Of a DNA stretch of 64,000 nt, positions 18,219-27,311 are shown one piece after another; the first letter of the stretch is position 1, and every line of letters begins with the position of its first letter. The notes beneath the pieces are model-generated. The model had not been told where the DNA came from. It searched no databases and saw nothing but the letters and a program-made list of their open reading frames with translations. The DNA is from Blastococcus xanthinilyticus (GTDB taxonomy: Bacteria; Actinomycetota; Actinomycetes; Mycobacteriales; Geodermatophilaceae). The translations under genes and the position numbers were made by a program. The DNA is taken from positions 289,414 to 353,413 of the forward strand of contig NZ_VNHW01000004.1 of NCBI RefSeq assembly GCF_008124835.1. The letters run 5' to 3'.

Positions 18219-19016
18219 TCAGGTGCCGCCCAGCGTCCGGTAGAGCTCGGGCCGCCGGTCCAGGAGGTAGGGCGCGCGGCGCCGCGACTCCGCCAGCCGC
18301 GCGCGGTCGAGCTCGGCGACGACGAGCTCCTCGCCGCGGCCGGCCCGGGCCAGGTCCCTGCCGTCGGGCCCGACGACGCAGCTGAGCCCGCAGTACTCCA
18401 GGTCGGCCTCGGCGCCCGCGTAGTTGGCGTAGGCCACGTACACCTGGTTCTCGTAGGCCCGCGCCGGCACCAGCGTCGTCGCGACGACGTCGAACTCGAC
18501 CATGTTGGCCGTCGGCGCCAGCACGACGTCGACCCCGGCGAGCGCGAGGGCGCGGGCGGTCTCCGGGAACTCGACGTCGTAGCAGATCAGCATCCCGCAC
18601 CGCCAGCCGCCGATCTCCACCACGGCGGAGTCGTCGTCGGACGGGCTGAACTGCTCCCGGTCGAGGCTGCCGAACAGGTGCGTCTTCCGGTACCCGGCCA
18701 GCGGGACGCCGTCCGCGCCGACGAGCTGCACGGCGTTGTAGACGGCGTCCCCGACCCGCTCGGGGTAGCCGTAGAGGACCGCGACCCCGCTGGAGCGCGC
18801 CAGCTCGGCGACCGCCCGCGCCCACTCGCCGTCGCGCGGCTGCGCGAGGCGACCGACCGCGTCGGCGCCGATGGCGTAGCCGGTCAGGTACATCTCCGGC
18901 GTGAGCAGCAGGTCGGCGCCGTCGTCCCGGGCGGAGGCCAGGGCCTGCCCCAGGCGCTCGAGGTTCTCGTCGACGCCCAGGGGGCGCGACTCGCACTGGT
19001 GGAGGGCGATCCGCAC
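18219..19016 (-). CDS. davA: 5-aminopentanamidase (nitrilase-superfamily amidase)
   Basis: 265 residues, matching the known length of DavA (about 264). The carbon-nitrogen hydrolase triad is present: Glu in LLTPEMYLTGY near residue 41, Lys in GYRKTHLFG near 110, and Cys in MLICYDVEFPE near 145. It would hydrolyse 5-aminovaleramide, the product of lysine 2-monooxygenase, to 5-aminovalerate and ammonia. The GTG start lies 9 bases after the davB stop, with only a weak ribosome site, which suggests coupling to davB translation. Confidence 0.88.
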   Translation of the reverse strand: MRIALHQCESRPLGVDENLERLGQALASARDDGADLLLTPEMYLTGYAIGADAVGRLAQPRDGEWARAVAELARSSGVAVLYGYPERVGDAVYNAVQLVGADGVPLAGYRKTHLFGSLDREQFSPSDDDSAVVEIGGWRCGMLICYDVEFPETARALALAGVDVVLAPTANMVEFDVVATTLVPARAYENQVYVAYANYAGAEADLEYCGLSCVVGPDGRDLARAGRGEELVVAELDRARLAESRRRAPYLLDRRPELYRTLGGT

Positions 19017-19025
19017 GAGCGCCGC

Positions 19026-20717
19026 CTAGTCCGGGAGCGCGATCGGGCCGAGCTCGGCGAACACGTCACCGGGTCCGGGGTTCTCCGCGAAGGTGCGGCC
19101 GCCGAAGTGCCGGATGATGCCCCACACCGCGTTGAGCGACGTCTGCACCGCGCCCTCCACCCAGGCCGGCGTCCAGGAGACGTCGTCGCCGGCGAGGAAG
19201 ATGCCCCGCTGCTCGGGCGGGAAGTCGCCCTGCACGAAGTGCGCGTACATCCGCTGGTTGTACCGGTAGTGCCCCGGCAGGGCACCCTTGAAGGCGCCGA
19301 GGAAGTTCGCGTCCGCCTCCCAGGAGACGGTGACGGGGTCGCCGATGATGTGCTGGGCGATGTCCACGTCGGGGTAGATCTTCTTCAGCGCCCCGAGGGC
19401 CAGCCGCACCCGCTGGTCCACCGGGTACGGCAGCATCTTCAGCGCGTCGCTCATCCACGAGTACGTCAGGCAGATGACGCCGGGCAGGTCGTCACCGTGG
19501 TCGAACAGGTAGGTGCCGCGGGTCAGCCGGTCGGTGAGCGTCATGCTCATGACGTCGCGGCCGGTCTCCGGGTCCTTGTCCTTCCAGAACGGCCGGTCGA
19601 CCATCACGAAGGTCTTCGACGACTGCATGTACCGGGTGCGGTCCAGCGCCGTCCACATCTTCTGCGAGAAGAGGCTCTCCTCGCAGTCGATCTGGGTCGT
19701 CAGCAGCCAGCTCTGGCAGGTGGCGAGCACCGCCGGGTAGCGGGCGGTGTGGCCCCAGGCATCGGTGACGGCGAAGCTGCCGTCGGCGGCGCGGGCGATG
19801 GCGGCGACCCCGGCGCGCGCCCCGCCGCGGTGCAGCGTCGCGAGGGTCGTCCCCGCGGGCCAATGGACCAGCTGTTCCGGCGCGTGGTTCCACAGGCCCC
19901 ACGGCACCTGCTCCACCCCGCCGACGACGAAGCGCTGGTCGTCGTCGCAGTTGGTCATCACGACGCGGAAGATCTCCAGCATCGAGTTCGGGAAGTCCGA
20001 GTCCCAGCCGCCGGTGCCGAAGCCCACCTGGCCGAAGACCTCCCGGTGGTGGAAGGACAGCTTCGAGAATGCCTCGGAGGTGGCCACGAAGTCGTAGAAG
20101 GTGCGGTCGTCCCACAGCGGGACCAGGGCGTCCCACAGCTTCTTCAGGGTCCGGACGTCGCGGGCGCGGATCGCGTCCTGGATCTCGGTGAAGGAGACGG
20201 TCTCCAGCGCGTCGGCCCACGCCGCGGCGACTTCCTGGAAGAGCGGCGGCAACGCCTCGGTGGACTCGGCGTAGTGGGTCTCGCCCTCGATGTCGATGAC
20301 CGTGCTGCGGGAGGCGGGGGTCAGCGGGTTGGGGAAGGGCTTCGTCTCCAGGCCGAGCAGGTCGACGTAGTGGTAGAAGGCGGTCGACGACACCGGGAAG
20401 CGCATGCCGCCCAGCTCGGCGACCACCTCGGCGGGGGCGCCCTCGAACCGCGCCGACCGCAGCCGCCCACCCATCTGCGAGGACTCGTAGAGGACCGGCT
20501 TGAGCCCGAGCTTCATGAGCTCGTACGCCGCGACCAGGCCGGAGATGCCCGCCCCGACGACGGCGACCTCCTCGCCGTGCCGCTCCGGCGGGATCTCGCC
20601 CAGGCCCGCGGGGTGGGTGATCCAGTCGTCGAACGCGAAGGGGAAGTCCGGGCCGAAGATGGTGACCGGCGGCCGATCGGCGTCCTGCGCGGCCTCATGA
20701 CCAGGGCCGATCGTCAT
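19026..20717 (-). CDS. davB: L-lysine 2-monooxygenase (flavin amine oxidase family)
   Basis: 563 residues, very close in length and sequence to Pseudomonas DavB as I remember it. Shared stretches include PVTIFGPDFPFAFDDWITHP, HGEEVAVVGAGISGLVAAYE (FAD Rossmann fold, residues about 48-65), VAELGGMRFPVSSTAFYHYV, WDSDFPNSMLEIFRVVMTNC and AGDDVSWTPAWVEGAVQTSL. The enzyme oxidatively decarboxylates L-lysine with O2 to 5-aminovaleramide, CO2 and water. It is the first gene of the davB-A-T-D order on the minus strand and its promoter should lie in 20718-20940. An L-amino-acid oxidase activity alongside the monooxygenase activity is known in this family. Confidence 0.92.
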   Translation of the reverse strand: MTIGPGHEAAQDADRPPVTIFGPDFPFAFDDWITHPAGLGEIPPERHGEEVAVVGAGISGLVAAYELMKLGLKPVLYESSQMGGRLRSARFEGAPAEVVAELGGMRFPVSSTAFYHYVDLLGLETKPFPNPLTPASRSTVIDIEGETHYAESTEALPPLFQEVAAAWADALETVSFTEIQDAIRARDVRTLKKLWDALVPLWDDRTFYDFVATSEAFSKLSFHHREVFGQVGFGTGGWDSDFPNSMLEIFRVVMTNCDDDQRFVVGGVEQVPWGLWNHAPEQLVHWPAGTTLATLHRGGARAGVAAIARAADGSFAVTDAWGHTARYPAVLATCQSWLLTTQIDCEESLFSQKMWTALDRTRYMQSSKTFVMVDRPFWKDKDPETGRDVMSMTLTDRLTRGTYLFDHGDDLPGVICLTYSWMSDALKMLPYPVDQRVRLALGALKKIYPDVDIAQHIIGDPVTVSWEADANFLGAFKGALPGHYRYNQRMYAHFVQGDFPPEQRGIFLAGDDVSWTPAWVEGAVQTSLNAVWGIIRHFGGRTFAENPGPGDVFAELGPIALPD

Positions 20718-21027
20718 CGCGGTCCTTCTCCCCTCACCTGCCGCTGCTGCGCCGCCGCCGCCGGCAGCACTCCGTCGTACGGATCCCCGCCGTTCCGGTC
20801 CGGCGGCCCTGGCTCCGGCCGGTCGCGGGAAGACACCCTACTGACCCGCCACGGCCCGACCCGGCGGCGCGCCCTTCCGGCACGAGGTCCCCGCAGTCCT
20901 CACCGGACCGCGACAAGCCGGATCGAGCATCGACTGCTTCGTGGCTCAGCGGGAAATGCTTTCAGCCGATTCACGGTGCGGCGAGCGGCTGCCAGCATCT
21001 GGCGCAACGAACCTGCGGAGGTGGCAC
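20718..21027. promoter_or_regulatory. Divergent promoter region between davB and the amino-acid ABC operon
   Basis: 310 bases separate the two start codons. The davB-proximal part has GC-rich short repeats (CGCCGCCGCCGCCGG) and no clear ribosome site beyond a pyrimidine-rich stretch. The right end carries GGAGG at 21017 for the binding-protein gene. I see no convincing palindrome and no RNA element. The shared region suggests the lysine pathway and the importer may be co-regulated. Confidence 0.35.
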
Positions 21028-21915
21028 GTGCGTTCTCGTCGAATGGCGCAGGCGGTTGTCGGTGCGGCGGTCCTGACCCTGGCGGTGACCGGATGTGGTC
21101 GCTCCGGAGGTGGCGCGGCGACGGCGGATGCGCCGGCACCCGCTCCTGCCGAGGATGCCACGGCCGCGGATCTCGTCCCCGAGGACCTGCAGGAGTCCGG
21201 CATCCTTCGAGTCGCGACCGCGGAGGGGTACCCCCCCATGGAGATGTACGCGGAGGGGACCCAGGACCTGATTGGGGTCGACCCCGATCTCGCGGCCGCG
21301 ATCGCCGAGAAGCTCGGGCTGGAGCTCGAGATGACCAACGCCAGCTTCCCGGGGCTGATCCCCGGCCTCGCGGCCGACCGCTGGGACCTGGCGATGTCCT
21401 CGATGAGCGACACCGAGGAGCGCCGCCAGGTCGTCGACTTCGTCGACTACTTCCACGCCGGCGGCGCGATCATGGTCGCCAAGGGCAACCCGGAGGGCAT
21501 CACCTCGCTGGAGGACCTCTGCGGCAGGAACGTCGTCCTCGCCAAGGGCAGCTCCAACCTCGCCATCGGCGAGGAGCAGAACGAGAAGTGCGACGAGAAG
21601 ATGACCATCTCGCAGAGCGAGGACGCGCCGACCGGCCTGCTCGAGATCTCCAGCGGTCGCTCCGTGGCCACGATCGTCGACTACCCGGTGGCCGTCATGT
21701 TCGCCGAGGAGACCGGCGAGTACGAGGTCCTCGACGAGCAGTACGCCGCCGGCCCCTGGGGGATCGCCGTCGACAAGAAGGACACCGAGCTGCGCGACGC
21801 CGTCCAGCGGGCCCTGCAGGAGCTGATCGACAGCGGTGAGTACGGCGAGATCCTGGAGGAGTGGGGGGTGTCCGGGAGCGCCGTCGACGAGGCCACCATC
21901 AACGACCAGCAGTGA
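21028..21915 (+). CDS. Amino-acid ABC transporter substrate-binding lipoprotein
   Basis: 295 residues from the GTG at 21028 (GGAGG seven bases upstream). A lipoprotein signal ends LAVTGCGRSG. The mature part is a family-3 solute-binding protein: ILRVATAEGYPPMEMYAEGT, LIGVDPDLAAAIAEKLGLEL, FPGLIPGLAADRWDLAMSSM, and WGIAVDKKDTELRDAVQRAL. Members bind polar amino acids outside the membrane and deliver them to the permease. The stop overlaps the permease start. The ligand is not certain; lysine or an N-acyl/D-amino acid would fit the neighbours. Confidence 0.9.
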   Translation: MRSRRMAQAVVGAAVLTLAVTGCGRSGGGAATADAPAPAPAEDATAADLVPEDLQESGILRVATAEGYPPMEMYAEGTQDLIGVDPDLAAAIAEKLGLELEMTNASFPGLIPGLAADRWDLAMSSMSDTEERRQVVDFVDYFHAGGAIMVAKGNPEGITSLEDLCGRNVVLAKGSSNLAIGEEQNEKCDEKMTISQSEDAPTGLLEISSGRSVATIVDYPVAVMFAEETGEYEVLDEQYAAGPWGIAVDKKDTELRDAVQRALQELIDSGEYGEILEEWGVSGSAVDEATINDQQ

Positions 21916-22880
21916 GCTCGACGAACCTTCCCCCGGCGACCGCGGCCCCTACGGGCCGGGGCGCGGAGGGTGAGCACGAGGACCTGACCATCCGGGCCAC
22001 CCACCCCCCGCGGCCCGGCCGGTGGCTGGCTGCCCTCGTGGCGGGGCTGGCCCTGGTCTGGGTCGGCTGGAGCATCGCGGTCAATCCCAACCTGCACTGG
22101 GACGTCGTCGTCGACTACCAGTTCGACGCGGTGGTCCTGCAGGGCCTGTGGGTCACCATCCAGCTCACGGTCATCTCGATGGTGCTCGGCGTCCTCATCG
22201 GCGTGGTCGCCGCGCTCATGCAGATTTCGGACAGCCGGATCCTGCGGACTGCGGCGCTGGCCTACGTCTGGTTCTTCCGGGGGACGCCCCTGCTGGTCCA
22301 GCTGATCTTCTGGTTCAACCTGGGACTGATCTTCCCGGAGTTCTCGCTGGGCATCCCCTTCGACGGCCCGAAGCTCGCCAGCTGGTCGACGAACGCGATC
22401 ATCACCGGCTTCGTCGCGGCGCTGCTCGGCCTCACCATCAACGAGGGCGCATACATGAGCGAGATCGTGCGCGCGGGCCTGAAGTCGGTCGACCCGGGGC
22501 AGCAGGAGGCCGCCGAGTCCCTCGGCATGCCGCACCGCAAGGTCATGCTCCGCGTGGTGCTGCCCCAGGCGATGCGGGTGATCGTGCCGCCCACCGGCAA
22601 CCAGTTCATCTCGATGCTGAAGACGACGTCGCTGGTGTCGGTGATCGCCGGTGCCGACCTGCTGACGGTCAGCCAGCGCATCTACCTCACCAACTTCGAG
22701 GTGATCGCCCTGCTGATCGTCGCCTCGATCTGGTACCTCGTACTCACCACGGTCGCCTCGATCGGGCAGCACTTCATCGAGCGCAGGTTCAGCCGCGGCT
22801 ACGGCACCAGCGTGCCGCTCGACCGCCGGATCGGCAGCAACCTGCTCTTCCGCCGGCGGCGATCGGCGGACCGGCCGTGA
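21912..22880 (+). CDS. Amino-acid ABC transporter permease
   Basis: 322 residues starting at a GTG that overlaps the previous stop (GTGA). After a cytoplasmic leader of about 45 residues there are five to six membrane helices. The permease EAA loop is clear: [20 protein letters not shown], followed by [14 protein letters not shown], typical of the HisM/GlnP group. [12 protein letters not shown] is the conserved helix before it. It forms the membrane channel with the neighbouring binding protein and ATPase, probably as a homodimer because only one permease gene is present. Confidence 0.9.
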   Translation: MSSTNLPPATAAPTGRGAEGEHEDLTIRATHPPRPGRWLAALVAGLALVWVGWSIAVNPNLHWDVVVDYQFDAVVLQGLWVTIQLTVISMVLGVLIGVVAALMQISDSRILRTAALAYVWFFRGTPLLVQLIFWFNLGLIFPEFSLGIPFDGPKLASWSTNAIITGFVAALLGLTINEGAYMSEIVRAGLKSVDPGQQEAAESLGMPHRKVMLRVVLPQAMRVIVPPTGNQFISMLKTTSLVSVIAGADLLTVSQRIYLTNFEVIALLIVASIWYLVLTTVASIGQHFIERRFSRGYGTSVPLDRRIGSNLLFRRRRSADRP

Positions 22881-23638
22881 GCGCCATGGTCGAGGCCGTC
22901 GGCGTCCGCAAGACCTTCGGCGACCTGGAGGTGCTCCGCGGTATCGACATGACCGTGGCGACCGGACAGGTGGTGTGCGTGGTCGGCCCGTCCGGCTCGG
23001 GCAAGTCGACCTTCCTGCGCTGCATCAACCACCTGGAGGAGCCGCAGGCGGGCCGCATCCGCGTGGACGGCGAGCTGATCGGCTACGAGGAGGTCGGTGG
23101 GCGGCTGCGGGTGCTGCCCGAGGCCCGACTGTGCCGCCAGCGGCAGTCGATCGGCATGGTCTTCCAGCGGTTCCACCTGTTCCCGCACCGCTCGGCGGTC
23201 GAGAACGTGATGGAGGGTCCGGTCACCGTGAAGGGACGCCGCCGGGAACGGGCCCGGGAGGAGGCCCTCGCCCTGCTCGACCGGGTGGGGCTGGCCGACC
23301 GGGCCCACCACTACCCGGCCCAGCTGTCCGGCGGGCAGCAGCAGCGCGTGGCCATCGCACGGGCACTGGCGATGGCACCCAAGCTCATGCTGTTCGACGA
23401 GCCGACGTCCGCCCTGGACCCCGAGCTCGTCGGCGAGGTGCTGCAGGTCATCAAGGACCTCGCCGCCGACGGGATGACGATGATCGTCGTCACGCACGAG
23501 ATGGGCTTCGCCCGGGAGGTCGGCGACCACCTGGTGTTCATGGACGACGGGGTGATCGTCGAGCAGGGACCACCCCGGGACGTGCTCCGGTCGCCGCGGC
23601 ACGACCGCACCCGGGCGTTCCTCTCCAAGGTGCTCTGA
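22877..23638 (+). CDS. Amino-acid ABC transporter ATP-binding protein
   Basis: 253 residues. Walker [22 protein letters not shown]-loop [19 protein letters not shown], signature [16 protein letters not shown], Walker [15 protein letters not shown] and H-switch [10 protein letters not shown] are all intact and of the GlnQ type. The GTG start overlaps the permease stop by GTGA; an ATG three codons in is an alternative. It powers import by the binding protein-permease pair and is itself overlapped at its stop by the D-aminoacylase start (TGATG). Confidence 0.92.
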   Translation: MSAMVEAVGVRKTFGDLEVLRGIDMTVATGQVVCVVGPSGSGKSTFLRCINHLEEPQAGRIRVDGELIGYEEVGGRLRVLPEARLCRQRQSIGMVFQRFHLFPHRSAVENVMEGPVTVKGRRRERAREEALALLDRVGLADRAHHYPAQLSGGQQQRVAIARALAMAPKLMLFDEPTSALDPELVGEVLQVIKDLAADGMTMIVVTHEMGFAREVGDHLVFMDDGVIVEQGPPRDVLRSPRHDRTRAFLSKVL

Positions 23639-25227
23639 TGGGCCGGCTCGATGTCCTCCTCCGCGGCGGGGAAGTCGTGGACGGCAGCGGGTCACCGCCC
23701 TATCCGGCGGACGTCGGCAGCATCGACGGTCGGCTGGTGGTGCTCCCACCCGGCAGCGGGGCCGCCGCGGAGCACGTCGTCGAGGCGCGGGGGCACGTCG
23801 TCGCGCCCGGGTTCATCGACGTGCACACCCATTCGGACGTGCTGGCCGGCGCCGGCCCCGACCGCGAGCAGCTCCGCCGTGCGCCGCTGCTGCAGGGGGT
23901 GACCACGGAGGTGTGCGGCAATTGCGGCATCACCCCGTTCCCGGCTCTCCCTCACCGGCTGCCCGGACTCGCCGAACTGGTCACGGCCACGTTCGGGGCG
24001 CCGGCGACCGCTCACCTCGACCTGCCCTCGTTCGCGGCGTCGCAGGAGGGCGGCCGACGGACCAACCTCCTCCCGCTGGTAGGGCACGGCGCACTCCGGG
24101 CGGGGGTGGTCGGGTTCGCCGAACGGCCCGCCACGGCGACCGAGCTCGCGGTGATGTGCGGCCTGCTCGACGATGCGCTGCGACAGGGAGCGGCAGGGTT
24201 GTCCACCGGGCTCATCTACGTCCCCGGGACGCACGCCGGCACCGAGGAGATCATCGCCCTGGCGCGGGTCGCGGCCGCGCACGGCAAGCCGTACGTGACG
24301 CACCTGCGCGACGAGATGGCCGGTGTGGAGGAGGCGCTCGAGGAGGCGCTCGCCGTGGCGCGGGCCTCCGGCGCCGCGCTGCAGGTGTCGCACCACAAGA
24401 CCGCGGGGCGCCGCGGGTGGGGGGCGACCGTGCGGACGCTCACGACCCTCATCGAGGCCCAGCGCGACCTCGACGTGCGCTGCGACGTCTACCCGTACAC
24501 CGCCGGCAGCACCGCCCTCCACGCCATGCTGCCGCCCTGGACCTTGCAGGAAGGCGTGTCGGCCATGCTGGCCGAGGTCGCGCGGGCCGAGGTGCGTGAC
24601 CGCGTCCGGCAGGACATCGCCGAGGGCCTGGAGGGGTGGGAGAACACGGTCGGCAACAGCGGGTGGGACCGGATCGTCGTCGCCTCCGCGCCGCGATCGC
24701 CGGCGGCCCAGGGCCGCTCGGTCGCCGACCTGGCCGCCGCGAGCGGGGCGGACGCCGTCGACATGGCCTGCGACCTCCTGCGCGCCAACGACGGTGACGT
24801 CACCATCGTGAGCCACTCCATGCGGGAGGACGACGTCCGGCGGGTGCTCGCCAGTCCGCTGTCGATGATCGGCTCCGACGGCGTCCCCAAGCCCGGCCTC
24901 CCGCATCCTCGGTGGGCGGGCACGTTCGCCCGCGTGCTCGGCCACTACGTCCGCGACGAGGGGCTCCTGTCCCTCGAGGAGGCGGTGCACAAGATGACCG
25001 GGGCGTCGGCGCGACGGTTCGGGCTGGCCGGGCGGGGCGAGGTCCGCAGCGGCTGGACCGCGGACCTCGTGGTGTTCGATCCCCAGGAGGTGGCCGACAC
25101 CGCCACCTACGCCGACCCCCTGCTGCCGCCGGACGGCGTGCGCACGGTCGTCGTGGCGGGCCGGTTGGTGGTCGACGGCGGGGAGGTGCAGGACGCGTGC
25201 CCGGGACGGGTCCTCACCAGCACGTGA
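23638..25227 (+). CDS. N-acyl-D-amino-acid deacylase (D-aminoacylase)
   Basis: 529 residues of the amidohydrolase superfamily. [14 protein letters not shown] near residue 60 is the metal-binding HxH motif. [12 protein letters not shown] carries the Cys ligand typical of D-aminoacylases, and [19 protein letters not shown] and [10 protein letters not shown] supply further metal and substrate residues. [11 protein letters not shown] holds the late catalytic Asp. The enzyme frees D-amino acids (or related N-acyl compounds) in the cytoplasm. It overlaps the ABC ATPase gene upstream and the serine hydrolase downstream, so the operon probably imports and cleaves an acylated amino acid. Confidence 0.88.
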   Translation: MGRLDVLLRGGEVVDGSGSPPYPADVGSIDGRLVVLPPGSGAAAEHVVEARGHVVAPGFIDVHTHSDVLAGAGPDREQLRRAPLLQGVTTEVCGNCGITPFPALPHRLPGLAELVTATFGAPATAHLDLPSFAASQEGGRRTNLLPLVGHGALRAGVVGFAERPATATELAVMCGLLDDALRQGAAGLSTGLIYVPGTHAGTEEIIALARVAAAHGKPYVTHLRDEMAGVEEALEEALAVARASGAALQVSHHKTAGRRGWGATVRTLTTLIEAQRDLDVRCDVYPYTAGSTALHAMLPPWTLQEGVSAMLAEVARAEVRDRVRQDIAEGLEGWENTVGNSGWDRIVVASAPRSPAAQGRSVADLAAASGADAVDMACDLLRANDGDVTIVSHSMREDDVRRVLASPLSMIGSDGVPKPGLPHPRWAGTFARVLGHYVRDEGLLSLEEAVHKMTGASARRFGLAGRGEVRSGWTADLVVFDPQEVADTATYADPLLPPDGVRTVVVAGRLVVDGGEVQDACPGRVLTST

Positions 25228-26030
25228 ATGGCATCCGCGTCGCCGCATGCGTCCAGCGGCTGGGCGACGGCGCCGAGATCGGTGCGGGCGCCGACGAGGT
25301 CGTCCCCTTGGCCAGCGTCGGCAAGGTGCTGCTGCTCGCCGAGGTGGCGCGCCGCGTCGACGCAGGGGCCCTCGACTCCGGCGAACGCCTGCCGCTGCTG
25401 CCCGGCGACCGGGCCGTCGGGGGAACCGGCCTGCTGGCCCGGCTGTCCCCCACGGACTGGTCGGTGCAGGACCTCGTGACCGCGGTCGCGTCCGTGAGCG
25501 ACAACGCCGCGACGAACGTGCTGCTCCGGGCCGTCGGCCTGGGGTCGGTCCAGGAGACGGCCCGGGCCGCCGGCCTCGTGCGCACCACCGTGCACGACGT
25601 CATCCGGGCGCACCGGGGTCCGGGGACGGCGCCGCAGTTCGCGTCCGGAACGGTCCGGGAGCTGGCCGGCCTGCTGCGCGACGTCGCGCTCGACCGCTTC
25701 GTGAGCCCACGGGCGTCCCAGCTGTTGCGCGGCTGGCTGGCCCTCAACGTCGATCGCTCGCTCGTCGCCGACGGCATCACCCGGGGCGGTAACCGCCCGG
25801 TCGTGGTCAACAAGACGGGCACCGACGTGGGGGTCCTTGCCGACGTCGGGATCACCCGGGGCCTCGCCTGCGTCGTCTACGCCGTCGTCGCGACGTTCCC
25901 GCCCGGCGCGGAGGGCTCGGCGGTCGACGCGCTGCGGCACGCCGGGAGCGTCGTCCGGGATCTCGCGCTGGCCGGCCCGGGCCCCTCCCCCGATCCGGGC
26001 CACCGCCGGCCGATCTCCCGGGACAGCTGA
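25224..26030 (+). CDS. Class A beta-lactamase-fold serine hydrolase without signal peptide
   Basis: 268 residues from a GTG overlapping the D-aminoacylase stop. The three active-site motifs of class A serine beta-lactamases are present in order: SVGK (Ser-x-x-Lys) near residue 33, SDN in VASVSDNAATNVLL near 92, and KTG in VVVNKTGTD near 197. There is no signal peptide, so it would act in the cytoplasm, which is wrong for a secreted beta-lactamase. Coupling to the D-aminoacylase suggests an amidase or peptidase acting on D-amino-acid-containing substrates. The omega-loop Glu of true beta-lactamases is not obvious. The 3' end overlaps the LysR gene by 154 bases. Confidence 0.75.
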   Translation: MNGIRVAACVQRLGDGAEIGAGADEVVPLASVGKVLLLAEVARRVDAGALDSGERLPLLPGDRAVGGTGLLARLSPTDWSVQDLVTAVASVSDNAATNVLLRAVGLGSVQETARAAGLVRTTVHDVIRAHRGPGTAPQFASGTVRELAGLLRDVALDRFVSPRASQLLRGWLALNVDRSLVADGITRGGNRPVVVNKTGTDVGVLADVGITRGLACVVYAVVATFPPGAEGSAVDALRHAGSVVRDLALAGPGPSPDPGHRRPISRDS

Positions 26031-26917
26031 TCGGCCGCGGCGCTCAGCTCGCCGATGAACTGCCGGGCCACCGGGTTCGGGTTGCCCGGCCGCACGGCCA
26101 CCCCGATGTCGCGGTGCAACCGGGACTGGACCAGCGGCCGGACGACGACGTCCCGGTCGTCCCGGAGGCCCAGCGCCGGCACCAGGGCCACCCCGACGCC
26201 GGCGCGGACCAGCCCGATCAGCACCTCGTAGTGGTCACTGCGGCACAGCACCCGTGGGCGGAAGCCGGCAGTGAGCGCCGCCCGTTCGAGCACCGACACC
26301 TCCGTGTCCGTCCCCAGCGTGGTGAGCCACCGGTCGCCGGACAGGTCCTGCAGGCGGAGAACGGTGCGATCGGCCAGGCGGTGGGTCCTCGGGAGGACGC
26401 CCAGCTGGGCGTCCACCAGGAGGGGGACGACGTCGCGCTCGCCGGCGTCCCGCCACGGGTCGAGCGGGTGCTGGAACACCAGCACCAGGTCGAGATCCCC
26501 CCGGTCGAGCCGGGGCAGGAGTTCGTGCGGCTGGCCGAGGATGAGCGCGACCTCCACGTCCGGATGGCCCCGGGTGAACGTCGACAGCGCACGCGGCAGC
26601 AGCTCCGACCCGGCCGACGCGAAGAACCCGACCCGCAGGCTGCCGCGGGTGCCGCGCCCGTGCGCGGTCAGCTCGTCCCGGGCTGCGGACATGAGGTCGG
26701 CGACCTGCTGCCCGTACTCGGCCAGCCGGCAACCCGCCGGCGTCAGCCGCAGGCTCCGCGGGCCGCGCTCGACGAGGGCGACCCCGACCTCGCGTTCAAG
26801 GGTGGCCAGCTGGTGGGACACGGCCGACGGGCTCAGCCGCAGCTGCTCGGCGGCCGCGGCAATGGTGCCCAGGCGGGCGATCTCGAGGAGGACCTGCAAG
26901 CGGGCACTGTTGATCAT
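25877..26917 (-). CDS. LysR-family transcriptional regulator with C-terminal extension
   Basis: 346 residues. The N-terminal winged helix is standard (MINSARLQVLLEIARLGTIA, then AAAEQLRLSPSAVSHQLATL), and the co-inducer domain follows (RGSLRVGFFASAGSELLPRA to GVGVALVPALGL). A normal LysR would end near residue 295. Here about 50 low-complexity residues follow, encoded opposite the end of the convergent serine hydrolase gene, so the two genes overlap by 154 bases. It probably controls the ABC/D-aminoacylase operon. The start has GGAGGAGG a little further upstream than usual. Confidence 0.85.
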   Translation of the reverse strand: MINSARLQVLLEIARLGTIAAAAEQLRLSPSAVSHQLATLEREVGVALVERGPRSLRLTPAGCRLAEYGQQVADLMSAARDELTAHGRGTRGSLRVGFFASAGSELLPRALSTFTRGHPDVEVALILGQPHELLPRLDRGDLDLVLVFQHPLDPWRDAGERDVVPLLVDAQLGVLPRTHRLADRTVLRLQDLSGDRWLTTLGTDTEVSVLERAALTAGFRPRVLCRSDHYEVLIGLVRAGVGVALVPALGLRDDRDVVVRPLVQSRLHRDIGVAVRPGNPNPVARQFIGELSAAADQLSREIGRRWPGSGEGPGPASARSRTTLPACRSASTAEPSAPGGNVATTA

Positions 26918-27057
26918 GGCAAGGCCACCTCCTCCGCCTGCGGGACATCCAGTCGCAGCAGGTCCTCGTCGCTCTCGCGGTGGATCACCACTGTGGCACG
27001 ACCCTCGTCGAGGAAGATCACCCGCGACCGGGGCATGCGGTCGTCCGTGGACGCCAT
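26914..27057 (-). CDS. Very small acidic protein overlapping the LysR start
   Basis: 47 residues from the ATG at 27057, with GGGAGGCG directly upstream. The sequence (SRVIFLDEGRATVVIHRESD, then EDLLRLDVPQAEEVALP) has strongly GC-biased third positions. Its stop overlaps the LysR start as ATGA, so it probably helps couple LysR translation. It also overlaps the last 40 bases of the preceding 97-residue frame. I do not recognise it. Confidence 0.45.
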   Translation of the reverse strand: MASTDDRMPRSRVIFLDEGRATVVIHRESDEDLLRLDVPQAEEVALP

Positions 27058-27311
27058 CGCCTCCCGTAGGGACCCGTCGCCGGGACGAGGACTGCATCAC
27101 CCGGGGACACGTCATCCGGCAGCCGTGCGTCGGGGACCAGCGCTCCGCGGTAGTGCACGAGCCGGGCCATCGCGAGGCAGGCCTTGGACGCGTACGCCAC
27201 GTTGCCCGGGCAGAAGGCGGGGACGGCTGCGTCGCAGCGCGCCGTCAGGTACCCGCAGGGACGACCGCGCCGTCGGGCGACCGGTGGCCGGGCCTCGGCG
27301 GACTCGCTCAC
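27018..27311 (-). CDS. Small protein coupled to the potassium channel gene, unknown
   Basis: 97 residues from a GTG that overlaps the channel stop as GTGA. The middle reads YLTARCDAAVPAFCPGNVAY then ASKACLAMARLVHYRGALVP, a helix with three cysteines, followed by a short strand region. No family is recognised. The overlap on both sides and GC-biased codons favour a real gene, but the Arg-rich tail overlapping the 47-residue frame weakens the case. Confidence 0.4.
   Translation of the reverse strand: MSESAEARPPVARRRGRPCGYLTARCDAAVPAFCPGNVAYASKACLAMARLVHYRGALVPDARLPDDVSPGDAVLVPATGPYGRRWRPRTTACPGRG

Noticed and set aside
25224..26030. Secreted antibiotic-resistance beta-lactamase
   Set aside because: No signal peptide, no clear omega-loop Glu, and gene coupling to a cytoplasmic deacylase argue for another substrate.
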